Positions 53,368 to 61,907 of a stretch of DNA of 64,000 nucleotides are shown piece after piece. Location of the stretch: contig NZ_LT900021.1 in NCBI RefSeq assembly GCF_900198835.1, positions 1,178,001-1,242,000 on the forward strand. Reading direction: 5' to 3'. How positions within the stretch are numbered: the stretch's first letter is position 1; each line of letters begins with the position of its first letter. The notes beneath the pieces were generated by a model, which saw only the letters and a list, made by a program, of their open reading frames with translations, ran no database searches and was not told the origin of the DNA. Source of the DNA: Thermococcus henrietii (lineage in GTDB: Archaea; Methanobacteriota_B; Thermococci; Thermococcales; Thermococcaceae). The position numbers and the translations under genes were made by a program.

Positions 53368-54819
53368 TCAGTAGGTCCTCGCGAACCTCGCCACGAACTT
53401 CGCCTCCCTGCCGCAGACCGGGCACTTCTTGCCTTCGATGCCCTCTCTGGCCTTCTCCTCCGGGTAAGGCGTTCCGAGCATCTTCGCGTCAAGCTCCTCT
53501 TCCATTTTAAGCCCGCACTCCTCGTCACCGCACCAGGGAATCTCGACTATGCCGCGCCTGTCCTCGAAGACGGCCTTGGCTTCCTCAATAGTGTCAACGC
53601 GCTTGATGTGACTCTCAAGGAACTCCTTGGCGCGGTTGTAGAGGTTTTCGTGAATCGCGTCGAGGGTCTTCTTCACTTCCCCGACGATGGCATCGCGCTC
53701 GACGGTTACCTTCTCGAGGGTGTCGCGCCTCGCGAGGACGGCTTTCCTTCCCTCGACGTCCCTCGGGCCGACCTCTATGCGGAGGGGAACGCCCTTCAGC
53801 TCCCAGTCGTAGTACTTCCTCCCCGGCCTTATGTCGCGCTCGTCAACGTGGACGCGGAAGCCGGCCTTCCTCAGCTCTTCAGCAATTTCCCTCGCGTAGG
53901 CGAAGACGTCAACGCTCGCGTCTTTCTTCGGAATGGGCACGATAACGACTTGAATCGGCGCTATCGTCGGCGGGAGAACCATTCCGCTGTCATCGCCGTG
54001 AACCGCTATGACCGCCGCTAAAAGGCGCTCGCTCATTCCAAAGGTCGTCTGGTGGGCATACTCGTGGTCGCCACTCTCAGTCTCGTACTGGATGTTGTAG
54101 GCCTTGGCGAAGTTCTGCTTGTAGTTGTGCATCGTACCTATCTGGAGCGTCCTCCCGTCGGGCATCATTATCTCGGCGCCGAGCGAGTAGAAGGCACCGG
54201 GGAACTTGTCCCAATCGGGTCTCTTGGAGATTATGTAGGGTAAAGCTAAGAACTTCGCGAGGCGGTCGAATATCTCAAGGTCCTCCTTTATCTGCCTCTC
54301 GGCATCTTCGAAGCTGTCGTGGGCAGTATGGGCCTCAAAAAAGCGGCTTATCTCGCGGACCCGAATGAGCGGCCTCGTGTGTTTGGTTTCGTAGCGGTAG
54401 ACGTTGACTATCTGGTAGACCTTGAAGGGCAAATCCGCGTGGGAGCGAATCCAGAGGGAGAACATGGAGTACATGGCAGTTTCGCTCGTGGGCCTCAGAA
54501 TGAGCCTGACGTCGAGGGGGTCGAGACCTGCATGCGTTACCCAGTAAACCTCGTCCTCGAAGCCCTTTATGTGCTCAGCCTCCTTCTGGAACTCGGTTTC
54601 AGGAATGAGCGCCGGAAACAGAACTTCCTCGTGCCCGGTCCTGTCCATCTCGGCCCTTATGAATGCCTCGATGTTACGCATGATTTTCAGCCCGTACGGA
54701 AGCCAGACGTTCATTCCCTTGACCGGGTAGCGCTTGTCGATAATTCCTGCCGTTTCGAGAAGCTCGTTGTACCACTCGCTGAACTCGTTGCTCCACTTCT
54801 CACGCTTTACCTTCCCCAT
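53368..54819 (-). CDS. proS: Prolyl-tRNA synthetase (archaeal/eukaryotic type)
   Basis: 483 residues. Class II motif 1 lies near [26 protein letters not shown], motif 2 in the [24 protein letters not shown] segment, motif 3 in [19 protein letters not shown]. The C-terminal zinc-like domain has CGDEECG and CPVCGRE. It charges tRNA-Pro. ATG 54819 has GGTGGTG upstream; a few extra upstream codons were rejected as the ribosome site. Confidence 0.96.
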   Translation of the reverse strand: MGKVKREKWSNEFSEWYNELLETAGIIDKRYPVKGMNVWLPYGLKIMRNIEAFIRAEMDRTGHEEVLFPALIPETEFQKEAEHIKGFEDEVYWVTHAGLDPLDVRLILRPTSETAMYSMFSLWIRSHADLPFKVYQIVNVYRYETKHTRPLIRVREISRFFEAHTAHDSFEDAERQIKEDLEIFDRLAKFLALPYIISKRPDWDKFPGAFYSLGAEIMMPDGRTLQIGTMHNYKQNFAKAYNIQYETESGDHEYAHQTTFGMSERLLAAVIAVHGDDSGMVLPPTIAPIQVVIVPIPKKDASVDVFAYAREIAEELRKAGFRVHVDERDIRPGRKYYDWELKGVPLRIEVGPRDVEGRKAVLARRDTLEKVTVERDAIVGEVKKTLDAIHENLYNRAKEFLESHIKRVDTIEEAKAVFEDRRGIVEIPWCGDEECGLKMEEELDAKMLGTPYPEEKAREGIEGKKCPVCGREAKFVARFARTY

Positions 54820-54937
54820 CTGCACCACCTAAAGGGAGAACTGGAAGGAGTTTTTAAGCTTTCTCGGGCCGGGCTTGACATTCGTCCAGCCGGAAACCTT
54901 ATTAGGGACGTTTCGATAGACATCTTAAGGTGATAAC

Positions 54938-55939
54938 ATGAGGCCGAAGGTGGCCGTCCTCTTCAAGATGAAGAGCAAACCCCTTGAGGAACTCAAGAAA
55001 TGGGCGGACGTTGACGTTATCCTCTACCCGAGCGTTGAGGAGCTTAAAGAGGTCATCGGGAAGTACGACGGGCTGATAGTTTCCCCGCTCAACCCGGTTC
55101 CAGGCGAAGTCCTTGAGAAAGCTGAAAGGCTGAAGGTCATAAGCTGTCACTCGGCCGGCTACGACCACGTTGACATCGAGACTGCAACCAAGAAGGGAAT
55201 CTACGTCACCAAAGTGGCCGGTGTTCTCAGCGAGGCGGTGGCGGAGTTCGCCGTCGGCTTAACTGTAGCGCTTCTGAGAAAAATAGCCTACGCCGACAGG
55301 TTCATTCGCTCTGGAAAGTGGGACTCCCACAGGACTGTCTGGAGCGGTTTCAAGGGCATCGAGACGGTTTACGGCAAAAAGATTGGAATCCTCGGTATGG
55401 GGGCGATAGGAAAGGCAATAGCGCGGAGAATGAAGGCGATGGGGACGGAGATACTCTATTGGTCTCGCTCGCGGAAGCCCGATATCGAGGAGGAAGTTGG
55501 TGCGAGGTACCTTCCCCTTGATGACGTGCTGAGGGAGAGCGAGGTCGTGATTTTAGCCCTCCCAGCGACGAAGGAAACCTATCACATCATCAACGAGGAT
55601 AGGCTGAAGCTTCTTGAGGGGAAGTATCTGGTGAACATCGGGCGCGGAACCCTCGTCGATGAAGAGGCCCTCGTTAAGGCCCTCAAAGATGGTAAGCTGA
55701 AGGGCTACGCGACCGACGTCTTTGAGAACGAGCCGGTTCAGGAGCACGAGCTTTTCGACTACGAGTGGGAGACTGTTTTAACGCCCCACTACGCCGGCCT
55801 CTCGAAGGAGGCTATGGAGGACATGGGGTTCCAGGCCGTAAGAAACCTTCTGGCCGTTCTGCGCGGTGAGGTTCCGGAGACGCTCGTGAATCGCGAAGTC
55901 CTGAAGGTTCGTCCGCCTGAGGAAGTAAAGATGCTCTGA
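54938..55939 (+). CDS. D-2-hydroxyacid dehydrogenase (NAD(P)-dependent)
   Basis: 333 residues with GMGAIG nucleotide-binding motif (about 152-157), the catalytic Arg in NIGRGTLV, Glu in DVFENEPV and His in LTPHYAG. Relatives include glyoxylate/hydroxypyruvate reductases and phosphite dehydrogenases; without conserved substrate-pocket data I leave it at the family. Upstream lies TATA-like CCTTATTAGG (54897-54906). It is followed by the M42 peptidase gene 10 bases later. Confidence 0.88.
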   Translation: MRPKVAVLFKMKSKPLEELKKWADVDVILYPSVEELKEVIGKYDGLIVSPLNPVPGEVLEKAERLKVISCHSAGYDHVDIETATKKGIYVTKVAGVLSEAVAEFAVGLTVALLRKIAYADRFIRSGKWDSHRTVWSGFKGIETVYGKKIGILGMGAIGKAIARRMKAMGTEILYWSRSRKPDIEEEVGARYLPLDDVLRESEVVILALPATKETYHIINEDRLKLLEGKYLVNIGRGTLVDEEALVKALKDGKLKGYATDVFENEPVQEHELFDYEWETVLTPHYAGLSKEAMEDMGFQAVRNLLAVLRGEVPETLVNREVLKVRPPEEVKML

Positions 55940-55949
55940 GGTGGTTTGA

Positions 55950-56945
55950 ATGCTTGTCGAGGAATTGAGGGAGATAACAGCTATCCCTGGAATTTCCGGC
56001 TACGAGGAAAAGGTCAGGGAGAAGATAGGCGAGTGGCTCGAACCCTACGCCGACTACACCGTCGATACAATCGGCAATCTCATAGTTGAACTCGGCGAAG
56101 GCGAGCTGAAAGGCATTTTCATGGCCCACATGGACGAGATAGGGCTTCTGATTACCGGAATAAGGCCCGACGGGAAGCTCACCTTCAGGAAAGTTGGCGG
56201 GATAGACGACAGACTGCTCTACGGCAGGCACCTCGACGTTGTAACCGAGAACGGAAAGCTCGACGGCGTTATTGGAGCACTTCCGGTTCATCTCAACCTC
56301 GAGAGGAAGTTTGACACCGTTCCGTGGAGCAAACTAGCGATAGACATCGGGGCTGAAAACCGTGAAGAGGCCGAGAAGCTCGGCGTCAAAGTCCTCGATT
56401 ATGCTGTCTTCAAGAAGCACTTCGCGGTTCTCAACGACCGCTACGTCTCGACCCGCTCCCTCGACGACCGCTTCGGGGTTGTGGCACTGATTGAGGCGAT
56501 AAAGGACCTGGTCGACCACGATTTGGACGGCAGGTGGATTTTCGCCTTCACCGTTCAGGAGGAGGTCGGGCTTAAGGGTGCCAAATTCCTCGCGGAGCGC
56601 TACTCGCCGAAGTACGCCTTCGCAGTGGATTCCTTCGCCTGCTGTGCGGAGCTAACCGGCGATGTCAGGCTCGGTGGAGGAGCCGTCATAAGGGCCGTGG
56701 ACAACTCGGCCATCTACACGAGGAAGCTGGCGAGAAGAGTGGCGGAGATAGCCTCGCGCAACGGGATTCCCCTCCAGGTAGGAGTTACGGGCGGTGGAAC
56801 TGATGCTTCCGCCTTTCAGCACAAGAGCGAGGTTCTGGCTTTGAGTGTCCCGATGAAGTACCTCCACAGCGAGGTCGAGACGCTCCATCTCGGCGACCTC
56901 GAGGCACTGATAAAGCTGATTGAGGCCATAACCTTCGAGCTGTAG
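55950..56945 (+). CDS. M42 family aminopeptidase (TET-type)
   Basis: 331 residues. Metal ligands appear in AHMDEIG (His and Asp), DDRFG, EEVG and the HKSEVLALSVP region. Archaeal M42 peptidases form tetrahedral dodecamers (TET) or deblocking enzymes that degrade small peptides from the proteasome and from sulfur-dependent peptide fermentation. GAGGTGG precedes the ATG. Confidence 0.92.
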   Translation: MLVEELREITAIPGISGYEEKVREKIGEWLEPYADYTVDTIGNLIVELGEGELKGIFMAHMDEIGLLITGIRPDGKLTFRKVGGIDDRLLYGRHLDVVTENGKLDGVIGALPVHLNLERKFDTVPWSKLAIDIGAENREEAEKLGVKVLDYAVFKKHFAVLNDRYVSTRSLDDRFGVVALIEAIKDLVDHDLDGRWIFAFTVQEEVGLKGAKFLAERYSPKYAFAVDSFACCAELTGDVRLGGGAVIRAVDNSAIYTRKLARRVAEIASRNGIPLQVGVTGGGTDASAFQHKSEVLALSVPMKYLHSEVETLHLGDLEALIKLIEAITFEL

Positions 56946-56972
56946 CCAACCATTTGGTGGAGGAGTGTGACG

Positions 56973-57737
56973 ATGCTGAAATACCTCGGCTACTTCGCTG
57001 TCGGTGTCTTCATTGGAATCCTCGCGGCACTGTTCGGCCTCGGAGGGGGCTTCCTGATAGTGCCAACCCTCAACCTGCTCGGCGTCGAGATGCACCACGC
57101 GGTAGGAACTTCCAGCGCGGCGGTTGTTTTCACTTCGCTTAGCTCGGCTATTGCATACTCAAGGCAGAAGAGGATACACTACAAGGTCGGACTTCTGCTG
57201 GCTTCGACCGCCGTCATAGGCGCCTACATAGGGGCATGGCTCACATCGTTCATCAGCGCCTCCCAGCTGAAGGTCATCTTCGGGCTAGCGCTCATCGTTG
57301 TCGCCGTCAGGATATACAGGAAAAAGACTGCCGAGCCGAGCGAGGTCAAACTCGAGGACGTTAGGGTGAACTACAAGCTCGTTCCGGTCGGTGGATTCTT
57401 CGCGGGAATCGCGAGCGGTCTGCTCGGCGTTGGTGGCGGAATAATCAACGTGCCCTTCCTGACCTACCTCGGCCTGCCAATTCACTACGCCGTCGCAACC
57501 TCAAGCTTCGCGATTGTCTTCACCGCAACGGCAGGAGCTCTCAAGCACTACGCGATGGGCAACGTGGAGACGCAGTGGCTCGTCCTCCTCGTGCCGGGTC
57601 TAATACTGGGGGCGCAGGTAGGGGCCAGAATAGCCAAGAGAACGAAGGCGAGCAGTCTGAAAAAGGCCTTCGCCGTCGTGATGTTCCTCCTGGCCCTGAG
57701 GATGATTCTCAAGGGTCTCGGCTTCGCGGTTCCGTGA
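56973..57737 (+). CDS. TauE/SafE-family transporter, copy 1
   Basis: 254 residues with eight membrane helices in two repeats, each containing the G-rich G(V/L)GGGF(L/I)-type turn: LFGLGGGFLIVPTLNLLG and LLGVGGGIINVPFLTYLG. The family exports sulfite, sulfoacetate or taurine-derived anions. The start is ATG 56973 with GGAGGAG upstream; GTG 56967 is an alternative. Copy 2 follows 31 bases after the stop. Confidence 0.85.
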   Translation: MLKYLGYFAVGVFIGILAALFGLGGGFLIVPTLNLLGVEMHHAVGTSSAAVVFTSLSSAIAYSRQKRIHYKVGLLLASTAVIGAYIGAWLTSFISASQLKVIFGLALIVVAVRIYRKKTAEPSEVKLEDVRVNYKLVPVGGFFAGIASGLLGVGGGIINVPFLTYLGLPIHYAVATSSFAIVFTATAGALKHYAMGNVETQWLVLLVPGLILGAQVGARIAKRTKASSLKKAFAVVMFLLALRMILKGLGFAVP

Positions 57738-57768
57738 GGTTTTTAAGAGGCCCCCTTAACTTTTTCCC

Positions 57769-58521
57769 ATGAGCAATTACGCCCTCTACTTCGCCGTGGG
57801 TGTAACTGTTGGAATCGTTTCTGCCCTCTTCGGCTTAGGCGGTGGCTTCGTCCTCGTTCCGGTTCTCAACATCCTTGGCGTCAGCATTCACCAGGCCGTC
57901 GGGACTTCGAGCGCGGCAGTGGTCTTCACGGCCCTCAGCTCGACGATAGCCTACTCGAGAAGGGGAATGATTCACTACAAGACAGGCGTCCTGCTTTCGA
58001 TTCCTGCCATCATCGGAGCCTACCTTGGGGCTGTCATGACAACCTACGTGACCCCCGGTGAGCTCAAGGTAATCTTCGGTGTGACCCTCCTGTTCGTCGC
58101 TTACAGGATTTACACGAAGGAAACCGCGGAGCTGGGTGATTTGGCGGTTTCAGAGGTAAAAATTGACTATCGCCTCGTTCCAATCGGCGGGTTTTTCTCG
58201 GGGATTGCCAGCGGTCTCCTGGGGGTTGGTGGCGGAATAATCAACGTACCATTCCTCGTGTGGCTCGGCATGCCAATGCACTATGCCGTCGCGACTTCGA
58301 GCTTTGCCATAGTGTTCACCTCCGCGAGTAGCGCCCTCAAGCACTATATGCTGGGTAACGTTGAACTCCACTGGCTCGTCCTCCTCGTGCCCGGCCTGAT
58401 AATCGGGGCACAGCTCGGCGCGAGGCTCGCGGAGAGGGTTAAGGCGTCCTCCCTAAAGAGGGCCTTCGCGATTGTGATGGTAATCCTGGCTTTGAGGATG
58501 ATAGTGAGCGGTTTGAGGTGA
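57769..58521 (+). CDS. TauE/SafE-family transporter, copy 2
   Basis: 250 residues, a close paralogue of copy 1 (shared AVGTSSAAVVFT, SGLLGVGGGIINVPFL and YAVATSSFAIVFT). A TATA-like TTTTTAAG (57739-57746) places initiation at about 57768, so translation should be leaderless, and indeed no ribosome site precedes ATG 57769. Tandem duplication with separate promoters suggests different regulation. The 90-residue gene follows five bases later. Confidence 0.85.
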   Translation: MSNYALYFAVGVTVGIVSALFGLGGGFVLVPVLNILGVSIHQAVGTSSAAVVFTALSSTIAYSRRGMIHYKTGVLLSIPAIIGAYLGAVMTTYVTPGELKVIFGVTLLFVAYRIYTKETAELGDLAVSEVKIDYRLVPIGGFFSGIASGLLGVGGGIINVPFLVWLGMPMHYAVATSSFAIVFTSASSALKHYMLGNVELHWLVLLVPGLIIGAQLGARLAERVKASSLKRAFAIVMVILALRMIVSGLR

Positions 58522-58525
58522 TAAC

Positions 58526-58798
58526 ATGGAGGAGCTCGTCGAGAAGGTTCGCGAGAAGTTCGGCCTTGAGGTCAAAGACATGGCCGACGCTTGGAAGCTC
58601 GTTGAGTGGCTCGAGGAGAGAGAGTGGGTCGTTTACATCATAACCGCCAAAAACAGGAAGCAGGTCGATGCGTGGCACCCGCGCTACGGGACGCTGTTTG
58701 CCCAGTTCGGGGAGGTTCCGAACTTTGGGAGCATCTTTGAGGGCATCTTGACCGTTGCGCTCTTGGCCAAAGAGCTTGAGGAAAAAGGAACGATTTGA
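58526..58798 (+). CDS. Small conserved-looking protein, function unknown
   Basis: 90 residues, acidic and mainly helical with two aromatic strands (EWVVYIITAKNRKQVDAWHPRYGTLFAQFGEVPNFGSIFEGI). It has no signal peptide. GAGGTGAT lies seven bases before the ATG, which overlaps the tail of the transporter gene's spacing. Nothing identifies it; it is likely co-transcribed with transporter copy 2. Confidence 0.6.
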   Translation: MEELVEKVREKFGLEVKDMADAWKLVEWLEEREWVVYIITAKNRKQVDAWHPRYGTLFAQFGEVPNFGSIFEGILTVALLAKELEEKGTI

Positions 58799-58805
58799 AA
58801 CGCGC

Positions 58806-58823
58806 GTTCCACCGCGACCCTAA
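58806..58823 (+). promoter_or_regulatory. Shared promoter element of the repeated module, copy 1
   Basis: GTTCCACCGC-GA-CCCTAA. The same element with a different two-base spacer occurs at 60947-60964 before the second module copy, again about 50 bases before the start codon. In copy 1 it adjoins CCTAAAATATTC, a possible TATA box. It is a strong candidate for a common operator, perhaps bound by the membrane-anchored wHTH proteins encoded downstream (inference). Confidence 0.6.
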
Positions 58824-58853
58824 AATATTCGGGCCCCCAAGAGGGGGACGGTG

Positions 58854-60008
58854 ATGGCCGTGAGGAAGTTACTCGTGGTAATACTGACGGCCCTGCTCGT
58901 GGGGAGCGTGGTGCCCTTCGCCCTCGCGAGCGGGTCAGAGAACTCCACCACTGAGACAAACGAGGTTCCGCAGGAGAAGGTCGTCGCCCAGAAACTCATA
59001 GACAACCTCAAGAGGCTCGCCGAGGTCACCGAGGCGAAGGTTCCCGAGAACATGACGAACTCGACGTACCTAACCTTAGCAGAGGAACACTACAACAAAG
59101 CCCTGAGCGAGTTCCAGGCGGGGAACTACAACGCCTCCATGGTGGACGCGCTGATGGCGATGCACTACTACCGGCTCGTGCTGTCGGAGATTGGAGCACC
59201 GATGAAGGGAGCCGGTGCCAACGTGGAGGCCCAGTTCAGGGCTCAGGTCGAGAGAACCAGGGCTTACCTGCGCTACGCTGAGAGGCTCATCAACGTTGCC
59301 GGTGAGAAGGGACTAAACGTCACCGAGGCGAGGGAACTATACAACGAGACCCTTGAGGCGTTCAAGCTCGTAATGGAGGACGTACGCTCTGGAAACATGA
59401 CGAAGGCAAGGGAAGACTACGAGGTTGCCCTCCAGAAGAAGGCCGAGCTCGACTCCGCGTTGAAGGAACTGAGGCTCCAGATGCTCCACCAGAATGCGGA
59501 GCAAGTGGTTGAGCGCTTTCTCGTGAAGGGCGAGAGGGCAATCCAGCTCGCCAACAGGACCCTGAGCGAGAACCCGAACCCGGAGCTGAACGAGACCTAC
59601 ACCGCGTTCCTTGAGCTCTACACGAGCGTCAAGACCCTCGCGGACGAGGGCAGGTGGGACGAAGCCCTTAACCTCATAATCGAGAAGAGGGACGTGGTCA
59701 AGGAGTTCCAGATGACGCTCACAAGGGGAAGGACCATGGCAAGGGGCCACTTCAAGTGGGAAGGGAACTTCGAGAAGCTCAAGGAACTCCACGAGAGGAT
59801 AATCCACGACGGCAGGGAGCTCATGAAGCTCAAGCGCGAGGGCGTTGACGTCTCGAAGGCGGAAGTTCAGCTGAGGAGCGCAATGAACGAATACAAGCTC
59901 GGAATCCGCCTGCTCCGCACCGGACAGCCCGAGAAGGCGAAAGAACACTTCGAGGCCGCCGTCACCCTCCTGAAGGAGGTGGAAGCCTTCATCAACGCGC
60001 ACTCCTGA
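58854..60008 (+). CDS. Exported helical protein of the repeated module, copy 1
   Basis: 384 residues. A signal peptide (KLLVVILTALLVGSVVPFALA) is followed by long helices: a LAEEHYNKALSEFQAGNYNASMVDALMAMHYYRLVL segment (TPR-like, about residues 67-105), then coiled-coil-rich sequence with many Asn-x-Thr sites, ending with another TPR-like YKLGIRLLRTGQPEKAKEHFEAAV. No anchor at the C-terminus is seen, so it is secreted or held by the S-layer. It is followed 24 bases later by the membrane wHTH gene. It is related to 61000-61896. Confidence 0.7.
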   Translation: MAVRKLLVVILTALLVGSVVPFALASGSENSTTETNEVPQEKVVAQKLIDNLKRLAEVTEAKVPENMTNSTYLTLAEEHYNKALSEFQAGNYNASMVDALMAMHYYRLVLSEIGAPMKGAGANVEAQFRAQVERTRAYLRYAERLINVAGEKGLNVTEARELYNETLEAFKLVMEDVRSGNMTKAREDYEVALQKKAELDSALKELRLQMLHQNAEQVVERFLVKGERAIQLANRTLSENPNPELNETYTAFLELYTSVKTLADEGRWDEALNLIIEKRDVVKEFQMTLTRGRTMARGHFKWEGNFEKLKELHERIIHDGRELMKLKREGVDVSKAEVQLRSAMNEYKLGIRLLRTGQPEKAKEHFEAAVTLLKEVEAFINAHS

Positions 60009-60032
60009 CCCTTTCATTTTGGAGGTGGAGGA

Positions 60033-60866
60033 ATGAGAAGGCTTCGATGCACGGCGCTCGTCTTCGCACTGCTTCTGCTGGCTTCCCCGGTCCTCGCCCA
60101 GGAGACCGTAAAGCTCTTCGTTTACGAGGACGGTTACGTCAAGGTGGAAATTTCGATAGTGCCGAATAACTACACCGAACCGCTAATCGTGCCGGTTACC
60201 GAACACGCCCAAGACATCATCGTTGAGGACTCCCGGGGAAACCCCATCGATTTCCAGGAGACCAACGGGTCCCTTCTGATTTATCCCGGAAATGCTGAGC
60301 TCGTTAGGATTTCCTACTACACCCCCGACCTCACCTCCAAGAGGGGAATAGTCTGGACGGTTAACTTCTCCTCCGAGGTCCCCTTTGAGGTTGTCCTCCC
60401 CGATGGTGCCGTCATCGTTGATTTGAGCGATATCCCCCTTCGAATAAACGGAACCTCCATAACGATGCCTCCGGGCAACCAGAGCGTCTCCTACATCATT
60501 GAAAACCCCCCAACTGGCAAGAACCAGAAAAGCGGTGCCCCCGAAGTCCTCCTGGCCTTTGGCGGGGCTGTTCTTGTCGGAGGAGTGTTTTTCATATGGC
60601 GGAGGAACCGGTCCGGAAACGATGGCGGTGAGACCAAAGCTGACCCCATTGAAGAGGCCCTTGAAAGCGACGAGCTGAGGGAGGAGGAAAAGCTTGCGCT
60701 GAAGTACCTGCTGGAGCACGGCGGACGGGCCAGTCAGGCGGAGATAAGGGACGCGCTCGGCATTCCGAAGACAACCGCCTGGAGGATGTTCAAGCGCCTC
60801 GAGGAGAAGGGACTCGTGAGAATCATCCGGGGGAGGAAAGAGAACTGGGTGGAGTTGAAGCGTTAG
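60033..60866 (+). CDS. Membrane-anchored one-component wHTH regulator, copy 1
   Basis: 277 residues. Layout: signal peptide or first helix (about 1-22), a beta-rich outer domain (about 23-165) with a conserved end VIVDLSDIPL...GTSITMPPGNQSVSYI, a single membrane helix (EVLLAFGGAVLVGGVFFIW, about 170-189), a charged linker, then a cytoplasmic winged HTH (about 210-277, GRASQAEIRDALGIPKTTAWRMFKRLEEKGLVRIIRGRKENWVEL). This is a sensor with DNA-binding tail. GGAGGTGG precedes the ATG. Paralogue at 61908. Confidence 0.8.
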   Translation: MRRLRCTALVFALLLLASPVLAQETVKLFVYEDGYVKVEISIVPNNYTEPLIVPVTEHAQDIIVEDSRGNPIDFQETNGSLLIYPGNAELVRISYYTPDLTSKRGIVWTVNFSSEVPFEVVLPDGAVIVDLSDIPLRINGTSITMPPGNQSVSYIIENPPTGKNQKSGAPEVLLAFGGAVLVGGVFFIWRRNRSGNDGGETKADPIEEALESDELREEEKLALKYLLEHGGRASQAEIRDALGIPKTTAWRMFKRLEEKGLVRIIRGRKENWVELKR

Positions 60867-60946
60867 AGAAAACGTTATATCCCCCTCGCCCCTAATTCTA
60901 TCCGCCTGAAATCGAAAGGAACTTGCGGAAACGTTTTAAGTCCTTT

Positions 60947-60991
60947 GTTCCACCGCTTCCCTAATTAGGGATGAGCCGTAACTTAAAGCGG
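60947..60991 (+). promoter_or_regulatory. Shared promoter element copy 2, palindrome and leader hairpin
   Basis: GTTCCACCGC-TT-CCCTAA (60947-60964) repeats the element of copy 1. It merges with the perfect palindrome CCCTAATTAGGG (60959-60970). CCGCTT (60953-60958) is also complementary to AAGCGG (60986-60991), whose last bases enter the ribosome site GGTGAT of the next gene. So both a DNA operator and a masking leader hairpin are possible here. TATA candidate CGTTTTAAG lies at 60932-60940. Confidence 0.55.
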
Positions 60992-60999
60992 TGATAATT

Positions 61000-61896
61000 G
61001 TGAGGAGAATCGCGTTCATGATTATCGGAATACTGCTCGTCTCACTTGTCCCGGCAGTCGGCGGGGTTAGTTCCGAGACCGTCTCGGCATCAACGAGAGC
61101 AAACGGACTGCTCCTTGCACTGGACCGGCTCGCCAACTACACCCATTCCGTCAACTGCACCTCCGAGCAGGCTGATGCCCTTCGCGAAAAGGCCTGGGAG
61201 CTGTACAGGGCAGGGAACTACAACGAGAGTGCCGAGGAAGCGCTTAGGGCAATGGACCTGTACCGCTCCGCGCTCGAATACTGCAAAACAGCGGGGGAGG
61301 AGAACATGACGCAGGACTGGGTCTCGGTCGCTGAGACTGAGCTGGCAATCACAGCGAACGTCCTTGAGTATGCCAAGAAACTCATCGATTCGGGAGAACT
61401 CAGCGGAAGGGACCTTGAGAGTGTTGAGGTCGAGTACAACCAAACACTCAAGGTGTACGAGGGGCTTAAGGAGAGCCTCGCTGAGAACGATACTCAGGAC
61501 CTTCCCCACAAGGTGGCTTTCCTGCGTACATCCCGGGAAGGGCTTGAACGGGCAATCAAACTTGCCGTGGGGGATTCCCTCAGGAAAACCGCCCCAAAGA
61601 TGGCTGAAATCCAGCTCCGTATGCTCGACGAGCTCGTTGAACGTGGCAGGTTAAATGAAACGGAGGCAATAACACTAAAAGAGCAGATTCTGGAGGCTAT
61701 TCAGACTGGGAATTCCGGTGAGGTTTTAAAGGTCCTGCGGGACGTGGATAAGGTTCTCTCAAAGACCCTCAGGGGACACAGGCGCGGAAAGAAAGAGAAG
61801 CCTCATCCGGAGGTCTCTCCCAACAACCAGACGAGTTCGGGGATGACCCAAACTCCCGAGAAGAACGAGACCAGCACCCACCGCGGCAGGGGATAG
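61000..61896 (+). CDS. Exported helical protein of the repeated module, copy 2
   Basis: 298 residues starting with GTG 61000 (a GTG nine bases earlier is possible). Signal peptide (RRIAFMIIGILLVSLVPAVGG), then the TPR-like LREKAWELYRAGNYNESAEEALRAMDLYRSALEYC (about residues 60-95), which matches copy 1, and coiled-coil sequence; it ends in a charged, Ser/Thr-rich tail. Two cysteines near the N-terminal repeat differ from copy 1. Function unknown; paired with the wHTH gene 11 bases downstream. Confidence 0.7.
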   Translation: MRRIAFMIIGILLVSLVPAVGGVSSETVSASTRANGLLLALDRLANYTHSVNCTSEQADALREKAWELYRAGNYNESAEEALRAMDLYRSALEYCKTAGEENMTQDWVSVAETELAITANVLEYAKKLIDSGELSGRDLESVEVEYNQTLKVYEGLKESLAENDTQDLPHKVAFLRTSREGLERAIKLAVGDSLRKTAPKMAEIQLRMLDELVERGRLNETEAITLKEQILEAIQTGNSGEVLKVLRDVDKVLSKTLRGHRRGKKEKPHPEVSPNNQTSSGMTQTPEKNETSTHRGRG

Positions 61897-61907
61897 GGGT
61901 GAAGCCG

